In this document: piece by piece, positions 1 through 8,140 of the stretch
How positions within the stretch are numbered: position 1 is the first letter of the stretch
Layout of the letters: each line of letters begins with the position of its first letter
DNA from: Providencia huaxiensis
Lineage (GTDB): Bacteria; Pseudomonadota; Gammaproteobacteria; Enterobacterales; Enterobacteriaceae
NCBI RefSeq assembly: GCF_002843235.3
Contig: NZ_CP031122.1
Span: 62,001-126,000 of the forward strand
Length of the DNA stretch: 64,000 nt
Direction: 5' to 3'
Notes under the pieces: generated by a model
Databases searched by the model: none
Seen by the model: the letters and a program-made list of their open reading frames with translations, nothing else
Told to the model about the DNA's origin: nothing
Program-made: the position numbers and the translations under genes

Positions 1-3000
1 TGGGAACCGCAAATTGAAGGTCGGCCCCTGAGTGGTGATGCTGGCCTTACCGAACGGGCTGTAGCTCGCCTTCCAAACCACTTGGCCGCTGGCGTCGGTT
101 AGCGCCTTCGGGGTGCCCAGATGATCGACGTGGACTTGATAGGTCTGTCCTGACTGAGCAAAGCTCAAGGGGGTGCCATCGAGCCAGATATACTCCGCCA
201 GCACGTCTCCAGTGGCTGCGTCCAGCTCCTCGATGAGGTTTCCTGCCAAGCCGTAAATCAGTAGGCGGGTCTGGCCGTTTAGGGTCTTAGTTACACGCTG
301 ATCCAGATGGTTGTAGGTGTAAGCTGCTGTCACTCCAGCGACCGTTGCGGCCACCAGCCGGTTCTGGCTGTCATAGGTGAAGGTATCCGCCCCCTGCTTC
401 GTCAGGTTGCCATTGGCGTCATAGCTTCTGGAGGTTTGCCCAGTCTTCACCAGCCAGTTGTTCATGTAGTTGATGGTGTAGCTTTGGCTCAGGCCATCGG
501 TCGTGATCGAGGTCCTGTTGCCGGTGGCGTCATAGCCATAGCCCAAAACGCCATAGAGCCCCTCAGCAGAGGTGATGCGGCCAACCGCGTCATAACCGAG
601 TGACTGATTGACTGATGAGCTGAGATTGTCGTCTATGGCTGAAATCAACGAGTCTGGCGTGTACCGATAGACCAGCGAATGCACTCTAGTAGCGTCGATG
701 CCGGTGACTCGGTAATTGAGATCCAAAGAGCGACTTTCTGAAATGCCGTTCCATCTGACCATACTGGTGACGGGGCCAAAGGGCGCTCGCTCGATCTGGC
801 TTGCCAGGCTTGTTGTGGTGCCTGCTTGTGTCGTTGCCACCTCGATGACGTCACCGGCTAAATCACGGGTGTAGGAAACCTCACGACCACTGGGATACGT
901 GATCTTCGTGATGAGGCCTGCACCATCGTATTGGTACTGGGTAGTAAGGCTCTGCCCGTGGGTTTCCCAGGTCTCGTAAGCCAACCATCCTTCGGGTGTA
1001 TAGCCATATCTCCGGACACCGTTGCCATCATCGACTGAGGTCAAGCGGCCCATGCCGTATGGTGAGGTTGCTTCGTCGTACCCGTACAGAATTGGCGATT
1101 CGCCAGCGACACCGCTGGATGCCTCGATGATCCGGTTCAGCGCGTCGTAGCTGTAGCTTGTGGTTTGTCCCTTGGCCGTCTTGCGCGTTGCCACGTTACC
1201 GGCTTCGTCATAGGTAATGTCGGTGGTGCCGGTGTCCGGGCTCCGGACCTGAGTCACTTCGCCAAAGCCGTTGTAGCTGTAGTAGGTCAGGCGCGAACGA
1301 GGGTCGGAGACACGGTAAACATCGCCGGTATCCTTGTAGAGCACCTGCGTGACCTTCCCGAGTGGATCGGTCGTTTGTGTCCGGTGATGGAAGCCGTCGT
1401 ACTTGTAGGAGTGTGTGTTACCAGAGGGACTGGTCTCCTGTATCAGGTTTGCCACCACATCGTAGGAAAACGATGACTGATTGCTATAGGCGTCGGAGAC
1501 ACTGGAGAGCCAGCCGATTTCGTTGAAGATCCGGCGCTCTATCCAACGGGTCTGGCCCAGCGCATCGAGCAGTCGCTCTTCTACTGGGTTCCCGAGGTCA
1601 TTGAGCTCAAGCTCGCGCCGGTTGCCCTGTGCATCTGTTTCCGCCACCAGCCGATGTGCAGCGTCGTACTCATAGCTGACGGTTGCACCATTTGGCTTAG
1701 TCAGCGAGCTCAGGAGGCCCACAGCATCATAGTTGTAGGCCGTGGTTCCTTCTGGTCCAGTGGAGCTGACAAGTCTTCCTCTGGCGTCATAGGTGAGGGT
1801 TTGGGTTACACCGTTGACGCCCTGAATGGTCCCGGCGCGACCGTTCGCGTCGTAGTCACCAAACTGCATCACCTGCCCCAGCGCGTTTGTTGTCCGGATC
1901 AGGTTGCCCTGGTCATCGTAGTCAAATGTCGTAACATCGCTGACGTCGGTGCGCGGACCATCAACCGAGGCCAACAGGCTCGGCTTTCCTGTACCAACAG
2001 GGGCATAGGTGTAGGTCCATGTCCGGGAAGCGCCCGAGCTGCGATCTGTGACCTTGCGGCTTATCACCCGGAGATGAGTGTCGTAGGTAAGCTCAGTGAT
2101 CCTGGTTGGTTCCGTGATTTTTGCAGGGAGCGACTTGGAAGGAAGCCAGTCGGTCGTAACCTTGCCCCCATCCTGGTCTATCTGGGTGGTTTCCAATCCC
2201 CGGTCGTTATGGGTGAACGTGCGCTTCTGTCCAGCACGATCTGTAATGCTGGAGACGAGGCCTTTGCTGTCGTAGACGTAGGTTTCCTTGCCTCCCACAA
2301 AGCCGGTACACGGCGCACCCTCAACAACATCAGGCTTGAGCATCCCGTTGTGACGGCTGTAGGTATATCGCTGAACGTGGCCGAGGGCGTTGGTGACAGA
2401 GACGCTTCCGTCAGCGTTGTAGCTTACCTGAGTCTTCTCTGCGCCCCCGGCGTGTTCACTTAGAACTGCCATCCCCTGAGCATCATATCCCCATGTGGCG
2501 AAACGGTTGCCGTTCTCGTCCACCAGCCCAGAGAGCAAACCCGGTGCATTCGGGTCATCGTAGAGATAGCTGCGGCTCGTATTGTCCTGGTAGATCACTT
2601 CCGCCAGCTTGCCAGCGCTGTTGTACTGGTACTGAATACTGCCACCAGCAGGATCGGTGACACTGACCATGCGGCCATCTTGATGCTGGAACTGGATGTT
2701 GCGGCCAAAGCCGTCAGTGATCGAGGATAGCTCTCCGTTCAGATAGCTCAGGGTGATGTGATTGCCGTTGGGCTTCTCGATGCCGGTCAGTCGTCCGGTT
2801 TCATCATAGGCCTCGACTACCCCGTCAGATTGAGTGTAACGCCAGCCGGTAGCATCCTTCGTCAAGGTATCATCGGTTTTCCATGTTGGCACCCAGACAG
2901 AGGACGAGTTGTAGAACGCGAGTTGTTGCCCTTCTGGCCGGTGCAGGACAACCATGTTCTCACCGTACTTCGAGGCGTTGACCTCGACGCTCCGCGAGTA

Positions 3001-3573
3001 GGTATGCCGCCAGCCGCCGAGCTCTTCATCAGGAAGGTGGCTATTGTAGTATCTGGTGAATGTGAAAGGGTCGGAGCCTCCGCTTTGATAATCCAGTTCA
3101 GCCTGGAACTTGTTGCCGGTGCCAAGATGGATAGGGTTCCCTACACACATGGTCGTTGTTGGTAAGCCGAGATCCCTGTCCAGGAACGGTGTTTTATCCA
3201 TCTCACCCGGCAGAACATAGGTTGAGCGCCAGTAGACCGTAGCTGGGTCGCCAGTGCAGGTAGTGGGGTCATAATCGCCAGTAGCACCTAGATACTTAAA
3301 ACAGATCCTGGAGACATAACGGCCATCACCATAACTGGCAACCGGATAAAGCGCATCCCCAACTGGCGTTCCCTTCCCTTGCTCCTCACCAGAGCGATAA
3401 TTCTTCATGAAGGAATGCGCGTCTATGATGGTGTTGAAGCGCATTTTGTCTACTTCGGTGCTCACGGCTACAACCCGCCATTGTGCAAAAGCAACGCATG
3501 GCAAAGTTGCGAGCACCACAACGGCCAATGACCGCAGGTTTCGCATCAGTAAAAGGGAAGGTCTCGATCTCAT
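1..3573 (-). CDS. rhs: Rhs/YD-repeat protein, 3' end beyond the window
   Basis: Reading frame on the minus strand, open from ATG 3573 to base 1 (1191 codons visible). It starts with a Sec-type signal peptide ending in AFA before QW. A DUF6531-like N-terminal part follows, with DPFTFTRYYNS, then dozens of YD repeats such as YDETGRL and YNSAGKLAEV. At the edge the frame reads GPTFNLRFP, the lead-in to the RHS-core signature (usually followed by GQYxDxETGLHYN), so the core and any C-terminal toxin lie just outside. Start chosen for GGAG seven bases upstream; ATG 3546 is an alternative. IncC plasmids carry rhs1 or rhs2 at this place. An AcaCD-like box lies about 70 bp upstream, and a hairpin covers the ribosome-binding site. 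Secretion or display of a large polymorphic protein is the family role; the actual activity here cannot be seen. Confidence 0.9.
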   Translation of the reverse strand, partial: MRSRPSLLLMRNLRSLAVVVLATLPCVAFAQWRVVAVSTEVDKMRFNTIIDAHSFMKNYRSGEEQGKGTPVGDALYPVASYGDGRYVSRICFKYLGATGDYDPTTCTGDPATVYWRSTYVLPGEMDKTPFLDRDLGLPTTTMCVGNPIHLGTGNKFQAELDYQSGGSDPFTFTRYYNSHLPDEELGGWRHTYSRSVEVNASKYGENMVVLHRPEGQQLAFYNSSSVWVPTWKTDDTLTKDATGWRYTQSDGVVEAYDETGRLTGIEKPNGNHITLSYLNGELSSITDGFGRNIQFQHQDGRMVSVTDPAGGSIQYQYNSAGKLAEVIYQDNTSRSYLYDDPNAPGLLSGLVDENGNRFATWGYDAQGMAVLSEHAGGAEKTQVSYNADGSVSVTNALGHVQRYTYSRHNGMLKPDVVEGAPCTGFVGGKETYVYDSKGLVSSITDRAGQKRTFTHNDRGLETTQIDQDGGKVTTDWLPSKSLPAKITEPTRITELTYDTHLRVISRKVTDRSSGASRTWTYTYAPVGTGKPSLLASVDGPRTDVSDVTTFDYDDQGNLIRTTNALGQVMQFGDYDANGRAGTIQGVNGVTQTLTYDARGRLVSSTGPEGTTAYNYDAVGLLSSLTKPNGATVSYEYDAAHRLVAETDAQGNRRELELNDLGNPVEERLLDALGQTRWIERRIFNEIGWLSSVSDAYSNQSSFSYDVVANLIQETSPSGNTHSYKYDGFHHRTQTTDPLGKVTQVLYKDTGDVYRVSDPRSRLTYYSYNGFGEVTQVRSPDTGTTDITYDEAGNVATRKTAKGQTTSYSYDALNRIIEASSGVAGESPILYGYDEATSPYGMGRLTSVDDGNGVRRYGYTPEGWLAYETWETHGQSLTTQYQYDGAGLITKITYPSGREVSYTRDLAGDVIEVATTQAGTTTSLASQIERAPFGPVTSMVRWNGISESRSLDLNYRVTGIDATRVHSLVYRYTPDSLISAIDDNLSSSVNQSLGYDAVGRITSAEGLYGVLGYGYDATGNRTSITTDGLSQSYTINYMNNWLVKTGQTSRSYDANGNLTKQGADTFTYDSQNRLVAATVAGVTAAYTYNHLDQRVTKTLNGQTRLLIYGLAGNLIEELDAATGDVLAEYIWLDGTPLSFAQSGQTYQVHVDHLGTPKALTDASGQVVWKASYSPFGKASITTQGPTFNLRFP

Positions 3574-3578
3574 TTACA

Positions 3579-3600
3579 GCTCCAGTTTTTATGCTGGAGC
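3579..3600 (-). promoter_or_regulatory. Hairpin masking the rhs ribosome-binding site
   Basis: Perfect 7-bp inverted repeat GCTCCAG/CTGGAGC with an 8-base loop. On the transcribed strand the 3' arm contains the GGAG that serves the ATG at 3573, so the folded leader would hide it. Inference: translation of rhs may need unfolding. Confidence 0.5.
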
Positions 3601-3641
3601 TATTTTCAGGTGGGAGAGTCGTTATCAACGACTGCGTTTTT

Positions 3642-3654
3642 GCCCTTTTAGGGT
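3642..3654 (-). promoter_or_regulatory. AcaCD-like box upstream of rhs
   Basis: Core GCCCTTTTAGGGT (plus-strand reading), one of ten related boxes upstream of minus-strand units. On the transcribed strand a TGATAAC element lies about 15 bases downstream and could be a -10. Assignment to AcaCD is from form and placement, not from a motif score. Confidence 0.55.
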
Positions 3655-3705
3655 ATGAATACGTGATTTGGAGAGGTTGTGTATTCAGAACAAATGAGAA
3701 GCAGG

Positions 3706-4431
3706 TTACTCATTTCGCTCAAACACTGTGACAAGAACACGTTTTTGGTTGTCGTCGTTGATCACCATCAGGTACTTGAACTTGGAATCTCTATGGCCCC
3801 AGACTTCCACGTTATCTACGCGGCCATACTTTCTGGCTTTATGGCGAGCCACTTTCTCGTCAAAGGGTTGAACCTGTAACTCTGGATGCTGGAGGCGACC
3901 AACGAGTGAGGCCCACGGTTTTTTAGGGTCTCCAGAGGTTATCCGGGCCTGATACTGATCGATGGCATGTTGAGTAACAAGGACGGGACCAATGGCCGGT
4001 GTAGAGATTTCGTCATGGGTTTGAGTATAGGCTTGCTTGTCCACATCGAGGAGCTCAACGTTGCCCTCACCCGGCTCATCCATAAACTCCATGCTCTGCG
4101 AAACTTCAATAGTAGCGCCCTTTAAACGTCCAGTGAGGCAAGCCGCAAACTTGAATGCAAACTCCTTGGTGGATTTGCCCAGCGCCAGCTTTTTAATCGC
4201 ACCTTTGGATACCACCAGCTTGTAACCAGCACCAGCACCTGGCTCTCTGCAAAAAACCTGTTTGTCCAGCGCCAGATAGCGAATGGCTACGAGCTCAGCC
4301 AAAAGATCTGCCTCCTCGTTGTCAAAATCAATACGAACATCAAGGATGCCTTTCCGTTTTGTACCAACGCGCCAGAATACAAGGGCTGAATTATTAGAAG
4401 TTTTCTTCGAGACAGTAGTCAGTGTCATCAT
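3706..4431 (-). CDS. Protein of unknown function (241 aa)
   Basis: I do not recognise this protein. It is soluble-looking, mixed alpha/beta by composition, with no signal peptide or membrane segment. Its C-terminal third holds QHAIDQYQARI and a basic stretch KVARHKARKYGRV, followed by KYLMVINDD, which could form a small beta-sheet domain, perhaps nuclease- or toxin-like; this is only an impression. ATG at 4431 has GGAG upstream, and a small hairpin (4443-4460) precedes it. It lies between the MatP-like gene and rhs on the same strand, separated from rhs by an AcaCD-like box. Confidence 0.75.
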   Translation of the reverse strand: MMTLTTVSKKTSNNSALVFWRVGTKRKGILDVRIDFDNEEADLLAELVAIRYLALDKQVFCREPGAGAGYKLVVSKGAIKKLALGKSTKEFAFKFAACLTGRLKGATIEVSQSMEFMDEPGEGNVELLDVDKQAYTQTHDEISTPAIGPVLVTQHAIDQYQARITSGDPKKPWASLVGRLQHPELQVQPFDEKVARHKARKYGRVDNVEVWGHRDSKFKYLMVINDDNQKRVLVTVFERNE

Positions 4432-4442
4432 GGTCTATTTCT

Positions 4443-4460
4443 CCATTATCGGGATAATGG
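4443..4460 (-). promoter_or_regulatory. Leader hairpin before the 241-aa gene
   Basis: Perfect 7-bp inverted repeat CCATTAT/ATAATGG with a 4-base loop, just upstream of the ribosome-binding site of the gene starting at 4431. Confidence 0.5.
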
Positions 4461-4544
4461 TCGGCATCGCCGCCAGCACCCCTATTCGTTAGGGTTCATT
4501 TAGATGCTACCACGGGTTTTAAAAATGCAACCCCTAGTGCCACT

Positions 4545-4919
4545 CTATTTGTGGTCCCAAGTATTTTTATAAGCTCGGGCTAGGCGTTTCTCTATCACTT
4601 CTGACAAATTGCAACCATCGACTTCTGCCAACCGCTTCAAAATCCTGTGGGCTTTATCGCTTATAGTTATGCTTTTACCAACACCATATCCCCTTCTGCG
4701 ACGTTGCCTAATTGATGTCCCGAGTTTATTGATTTGCTCTGCTGTCAGATATTTATTAATCCATTCAGTGAGTTCTGATGGTGATCGCCCCATGCTGTTC
4801 AGGCTGTCCACGGCTTCAAGTTTCTTATCGAATGGGACGTCACGCCAGAAAGCTGGGCGCGAAGCAGCTCTGAGGAGATAGATCGCCGTAGCCTGAGCAT
4901 CTTCATTGGATACTTTCAA
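4545..4919 (-). CDS. MatP-like ribbon-helix-helix DNA-binding protein
   Basis: Its second half follows E. coli MatP: EWINKYLTAEQINKL resembles GWIDKHMNPELVNRM, IRQRRRRGYG resembles IRARRKRHFN, KSITISDKAHRILKRLAEV resembles KKSIDLEFIVWQRLAGLA, and LSEVIEKRL resembles LSETIVQLI. The last part is the ribbon-helix-helix region. MatP organises the chromosomal Ter region by binding matS (GTGACRNYGTCAC). Start: TTG 4919 is preceded by AAAGGTG at good spacing and gives 124 aa; a GTG at 4946 in the same frame gives 133 aa but lies inside a palindrome (4935-4970) better read as operator. It follows the terminator at 4989-5016, so it should have its own promoter. Role inferred: plasmid DNA organisation, partition or autoregulated repression. 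Confidence 0.7.
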   Translation of the reverse strand: MKVSNEDAQATAIYLLRAASRPAFWRDVPFDKKLEAVDSLNSMGRSPSELTEWINKYLTAEQINKLGTSIRQRRRRGYGVGKSITISDKAHRILKRLAEVDGCNLSEVIEKRLARAYKNTWDHK

Positions 4920-4934
4920 AAAAACACCTTTACC

Positions 4935-4970
4935 GTTACATGTCACACCAACTTCATCGTGACATGTAAC
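4935..4970. promoter_or_regulatory. Paired 12-bp palindromic operator of the MatP-like gene
   Basis: GTTACATGTCAC and its perfect inverse GTGACATGTAAC flank a 12-base spacer. Each arm is itself nearly palindromic (GTGAC-AT-GTAAC) and resembles a matS site with a spacer one base shorter. It sits between a terminator and the MatP-like coding region, so it probably overlaps that gene's promoter. Confidence 0.65.
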
Positions 4971-4988
4971 ACTTCAAACTGCAAGTAT

Positions 4989-5016
4989 AAAAAAAGGCCA
5001 GCTATTGCTGGCCTTT
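4989..5016 (-). terminator. Rho-independent terminator ending the 11.6-5.0 kb operon
   Basis: Transcribed strand reads GGCCAGC AATA GCTGGCC followed by seven T. It lies after the 38-aa membrane protein gene and isolates the MatP-like gene. Confidence 0.85.
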
Positions 5017-5039
5017 ACGTTCATTATCGCAGTTACTCT

Positions 5040-5156
5040 TTAGGCGTTGTGATGCTTTTTTTCCTTCTGTTTCTCATGGTAGAGATACAGACTGCCGCCA
5101 GTGACGACAGTGAAAAAAATGAGCAACCCCAACATGCCTAATGTGAAAGCGTCCAT
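5040..5156 (-). CDS. Small membrane protein (38 aa)
   Basis: A short gene found by direct reading: ATG at 5156 is preceded by AGGGGG at normal spacing and the frame ends in TAA at 5040. The peptide begins MDAFTLGMLGLLIFF, giving one hydrophobic segment of about 18 residues, and ends in a strongly basic tail (KQKEKKHH). This is the form of a one-pass membrane protein with its C-terminus inside. It starts just after the end of the 79-aa membrane protein gene and is followed directly by a terminator, so it is the last gene of the operon. Function unknown. Confidence 0.7.
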   Translation of the reverse strand: MDAFTLGMLGLLIFFTVVTGGSLYLYHEKQKEKKHHNA

Positions 5157-5165
5157 TTGACCCCC

Positions 5166-5405
5166 TTAGGAATTGCTGACCTTGGTTAAGATTATACCAT
5201 AGATCCACAGGATAACCCCAATGACCAACACCAAACCGGCTTCTTTGACGGTTATAGTGTCCCCAGATACAGCCAATCCTACAATACCGACACCGATGGC
5301 TGTTACGGCGACCTTACGCAGGTCTTCACCGATAGCTCCCAGAGTCTTCTTGTCAGGAGAGAAAAGACGCACAAACCACGTCTTAATACGCAAAAACTTT
5401 TTCAT
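5166..5405 (-). CDS. Small two-pass membrane protein (79 aa)
   Basis: Start placed at ATG 5405 (MKKFLRIKTW) because GGAGG stands just upstream; a longer frame from 5417 exists but lacks such a site. A basic N-terminus with KKFLRIK is followed by two hydrophobic stretches, around residues 34-50 (VAVTAIGVGIVGLAV) and 60-76 (LVLVIGVILWIYGIIL). No family recognised. It pairs with the 38-aa membrane protein gene immediately downstream at the end of the operon. A long leader hairpin (5425-5465) precedes it. Confidence 0.75.
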   Translation of the reverse strand: MKKFLRIKTWFVRLFSPDKKTLGAIGEDLRKVAVTAIGVGIVGLAVSGDTITVKEAGLVLVIGVILWIYGIILTKVSNS

Positions 5406-5424
5406 GATTACCTCCATAGTTGAA

Positions 5425-5465
5425 GAGGAGGCGAATCATGCCCGAGAGGGCATGAACACCCCCTC
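5425..5465 (-). promoter_or_regulatory. Covarying leader stem-loop
   Basis: Transcribed strand: AACCC element, then outer stem GAGG/CCTC and inner stem CATGCCC-TCTC-GGGCATG, ahead of the ribosome-binding site of the 79-aa gene. Member of the leader family described in the findings. Confidence 0.65.
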
Positions 5466-5477
5466 AGGGTTAAAGTT

Positions 5478-5756
5478 TTAGGCAGACAAAGCTGTTGGCT
5501 TCGCCTTGTTCATCTTCATTGAGTTAATGATCTTCGTCGCTTCATCAGCAAACGGGCCAGTAACTTGGATAGGCTCCCTTCTTGCGAAGGAGGCTGTCAC
5601 CATCATTCTCTGGCCGTGCATCAGATGACGATACCGAGACCGCATAAGCTCAACGTAGGCCGCAGAGTCCCCCTCCCACCCCTCAGGGGGAGAAAAGGGG
5701 CACACCGCGTCGTTACCAGGCGTTGTATCAACCTTCGAGACATCAATGACGGCCAT
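5478..5756 (-). CDS. Unknown small protein (92 aa)
   Basis: ATG 5756 (MAVIDVSKVD) is preceded by AAGGAGAG and lies inside the end of the primase gene, a 14-base overlap that suggests translational coupling. The protein is soluble, with PFSPPEGWEGDS near the N-terminus, a basic RSRYRHLMHGQRMMV segment, and a C-terminus rich in Lys and Ala. I recognise no family. Its tight link to the primase suggests, but does not show, a role in the same DNA-replication function. Confidence 0.7.
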   Translation of the reverse strand: MAVIDVSKVDTTPGNDAVCPFSPPEGWEGDSAAYVELMRSRYRHLMHGQRMMVTASFARREPIQVTGPFADEATKIINSMKMNKAKPTALSA

Positions 5757-7470
5757 ACTCAGCTCTCCTTCTCGCAATGAAATCGCGCAGGTAGCGAGCA
5801 TTCGGGAAACCGAGGCTTCCCTGACTCATCAGGACATCGTTCCAGTCAATCCCTTTCGCTCTGGGCGGGATCGGGAGTTTAGGCAGCAGGACGTACACAC
5901 GAATGCCGCGCTTCTCCAGCTTGGCTTTCAGCACGTTCGCTGACTTCTCACCAGTCACAGACTTATCTTTGTCAGCCCAGATCAGTACGGTGTGAACACC
6001 TTCTGGAACCTCGAAGGACTCCATCAGGGTCGCATTGACCGTTGACCAAACCGGGATTTGAGTGACTCGATAAGCTGACAGGGCTGTTTCCAGCCCTTCT
6101 GCAACACCCAGGATACCCTCAGTCGGTTCACCGAGGCGGATGGCCGCGCCATTGACATCCAAACCGTCAGGAATGGGCATCATCTTCTTGGCGTTGCCGA
6201 CCTTGGCTTTTTTACCGTTTTGGGTGAGATAGGTGCGGTGGAGCGTTACCAGGTTGCCTTCCACATCTCGGATAGCGCAGACGATAGCCGGGAATTTCCC
6301 AACTTCATTGCCATCTTCGTCGTAGTAGGCCATAGCCGGATTGAACCGCAGACAGTCTGTTTTTTCTACTTCATCAACCTTGAACAGAAGCTCGCGGTTT
6401 TTGAAGTACAGACGCATTGGCTCAGTCACATGACTGGAGAACGGCAAACACTCGTTCCATACCTTCTCGATTTTCTCACGGAGACGAGCACTGTAAGCGC
6501 GTTCGCGCTCCATTCTCTTCTCCATTTCTTCTTGGAGCTCAAGCAGCCAAGGCTTAGGTTGTTCACGAAACATCGGAACAACTTTCGGCTTGTTTTCGCT
6601 GCTTTGCTCTTCCGGTTGTGTGGCCGCATGTTGTACTTGCGGTGCCGGAGCTTCTACCGTGCGGTTGACCACAGGGGCCGACTCAACATGGTGACTCACC
6701 GGCTCAACACCACCGTTCGAGCGAGCGCGGAACTGCGTTACCGTAGCGCCGCGACGTTCCACCAGCCAGGTGTTGCGATGCGTTTGCATAGGTTGTTCTC
6801 TCACAACATTCCCCTGCTCGTCCTTAACTTCAACGACGACAGTTACAGGCTCGCGCCCGAGGTTTGTCATGACGATCTCATCCCCATACTTGGCTTCACT
6901 TTCACCAATGGCTCTTTCAAGATCCACGCCCCAGATGGTGCGTTCCAAACCGCTCTTGTCACGGATGAAGGCAAAGTAGCTGAGCTCGTTGTCTTCGTTA
7001 TGCTCATAAGGAGCTTTACCGTGGGCAATCAGAGTACCGGCAATGGATTTTTTACGATTCTTGGAATCGAGAACCTTGTTATTCACCTTCATAGGCTCTT
7101 GCTGAACAGGCGCTTTGGCCTGGACAGGAGCTCGTGTCGGTGCAGCGGCTTGTTGATACTGGGGTTGCTCTTTCTCAACGCCCAGATAATCACCAACCTC
7201 GCTCAGGCACTGTTTAAAGTCCCAGTTATTGAGCCACATCAGCAGCTCAAAACCATCATGATTGGCACCGCATGTATTGCATACGCCGCCACCAGTCAGG
7301 TGGGCATCCTTGAACAGTCGGAAGCCATCTTTCCCGCCGTGGATAGGACAAGAAACATGACGACCAGGTTTACGGAGAGCTGGTTCAAGATGGGGCGCTA
7401 GGGCCGCCAGGATGAATAGCCAGTTTCCGTTTGCAGCTTCACGAACGGTGTCAGCTTTGTAGTAAGACAT
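5743..7470 (-). CDS. DNA primase with zinc ribbon and Toprim domain
   Basis: 575 aa from ATG 7470, chosen for GGAGAAAACCT upstream; an earlier in-frame start at 7566 would read through hairpin sequence. Residues 41-67 form a CPIH...CNTC zinc ribbon of the phage P4/T7 primase type, and residues 451-535 a Toprim-like domain with EGLET (458-462) and ADKDKS (499-504), the expected Glu and paired Asp for metal-dependent primer synthesis. The middle (about 100-300) is Pro/Gln/Val-rich and linker-like. No helicase Walker motif is seen, so it is a primase without fused helicase. It probably primes the complementary strand after transfer or during replication. Two tandem hairpins precede it. Confidence 0.85.
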   Translation of the reverse strand: MSYYKADTVREAANGNWLFILAALAPHLEPALRKPGRHVSCPIHGGKDGFRLFKDAHLTGGGVCNTCGANHDGFELLMWLNNWDFKQCLSEVGDYLGVEKEQPQYQQAAAPTRAPVQAKAPVQQEPMKVNNKVLDSKNRKKSIAGTLIAHGKAPYEHNEDNELSYFAFIRDKSGLERTIWGVDLERAIGESEAKYGDEIVMTNLGREPVTVVVEVKDEQGNVVREQPMQTHRNTWLVERRGATVTQFRARSNGGVEPVSHHVESAPVVNRTVEAPAPQVQHAATQPEEQSSENKPKVVPMFREQPKPWLLELQEEMEKRMERERAYSARLREKIEKVWNECLPFSSHVTEPMRLYFKNRELLFKVDEVEKTDCLRFNPAMAYYDEDGNEVGKFPAIVCAIRDVEGNLVTLHRTYLTQNGKKAKVGNAKKMMPIPDGLDVNGAAIRLGEPTEGILGVAEGLETALSAYRVTQIPVWSTVNATLMESFEVPEGVHTVLIWADKDKSVTGEKSANVLKAKLEKRGIRVYVLLPKLPIPPRAKGIDWNDVLMSQGSLGFPNARYLRDFIARRRAEYGRH

Positions 7471-7508
7471 AGGTTTTCTCCTTAGCGTGAACCCCAGCAT
7501 CGAGGCTT

Positions 7509-7538
7509 CCTTAAACCCCCGTCGCCAGGGTTTTAAGG
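7509..7538 (-). promoter_or_regulatory. Leader stem-loop of the primase gene
   Basis: CCTTAAA...TTTAAGG inverted repeat with an inner ACCC/GGGT pairing, about 40 bases before the primase start. Confidence 0.55.
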
Positions 7539-7578
7539 AAACCCCGACACCGGGAGAATGTGCCAAGGAGGCTCCCCA

Positions 7579-7598
7579 GCCGGGGAGAACTCCCCGGC
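7579..7598 (-). promoter_or_regulatory. Second stem-loop in the primase leader
   Basis: Perfect 9-bp inverted repeat GCCGGGGAG/CTCCCCGGC with a 2-base loop, in the gap between the 128-aa gene and the primase. It has no U-tract, so it is not a classic terminator. Confidence 0.6.
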
Positions 7599-7647
7599 GA
7601 GGGGTTTAAAAAGGTCGCCCCCGAAACGGAGGCGAATTTTGTGAATA

Positions 7648-8034
7648 TCACAAGCACAAATGAGTGCCATCTTCCGAGGCCATCATGATTGTGACATCTG
7701 CGGTTACAGGATCTGACTTAATCACAACCTCAGTGGGTTTGAAAAAGCCATCTACAGTGGGCATGGGGTAATAAAGACGAATCTTTCCCCAATTCTTGTT
7801 GTCGGTAAAAGCGACCTTTGTTTGAGCAACACAAAGCTGCAAAAACATGAAAAGGAAGTCTTCTACCGAGTGCTTACCATCTGCACCAAATACTCCATCG
7901 ACAATTGCCGGGGTCACTGCCACATTGGTCAGGAAACCAGCTTGTTTACCGATGGAAGATTGGTCCACCAGCAGACCATCATTGATGGCTTGTTGACGGA
8001 TTTGGGCGAGGTCCAATTTAGCTACTTGGTTCAT
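7648..8034 (-). CDS. Unknown protein (128 aa)
   Basis: ATG 8034 follows TTTGGAGTACACCTT. The protein has a short charged N-terminus (QVAKLDLAQIRQQAI), then GVFGADGKHSVEDFLFMFLQLCVAQTKVAF and a C-terminal part ending TIMMASEDGTHLCL. No signal peptide or membrane segment; no family recognised. It lies between the primase and a 48-aa gene in the same operon, with leader hairpin 8056-8088. Confidence 0.7.
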   Translation of the reverse strand: MNQVAKLDLAQIRQQAINDGLLVDQSSIGKQAGFLTNVAVTPAIVDGVFGADGKHSVEDFLFMFLQLCVAQTKVAFTDNKNWGKIRLYYPMPTVDGFFKPTEVVIKSDPVTADVTIMMASEDGTHLCL

Positions 8035-8055
8035 AAGGTGTACTCCAAAGTTAAT

Positions 8056-8088
8056 GGGTACACCTACCCCGTGCGGGGAAGTGTACCC
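8056..8088 (-). promoter_or_regulatory. Covarying leader stem-loop
   Basis: Perfect outer stem GGGTACAC/GTGTACCC and inner stem CCCCG/CGGGG before the gene starting at 8034. Confidence 0.7.
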
Positions 8089-8140
8089 GCATGGGTTATT
8101 GAAAGGTCACGGCCAAAGCCGAGCTTTAAGGTTCCGAGTT

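Noticed and set aside
4944..4946. GTG at 4946 as start of the MatP-like gene
   Set aside because: It lies inside the left arm of the palindromic operator and has no ribosome-binding site; the TTG at 4919 has AAAGGTG at proper spacing.
6220..7401. Long plus-strand reading frame of 393 codons opposite the primase
   Set aside because: Antisense to a gene with clear zinc-ribbon and Toprim motifs; no ribosome-binding site and composition of a shadow frame.
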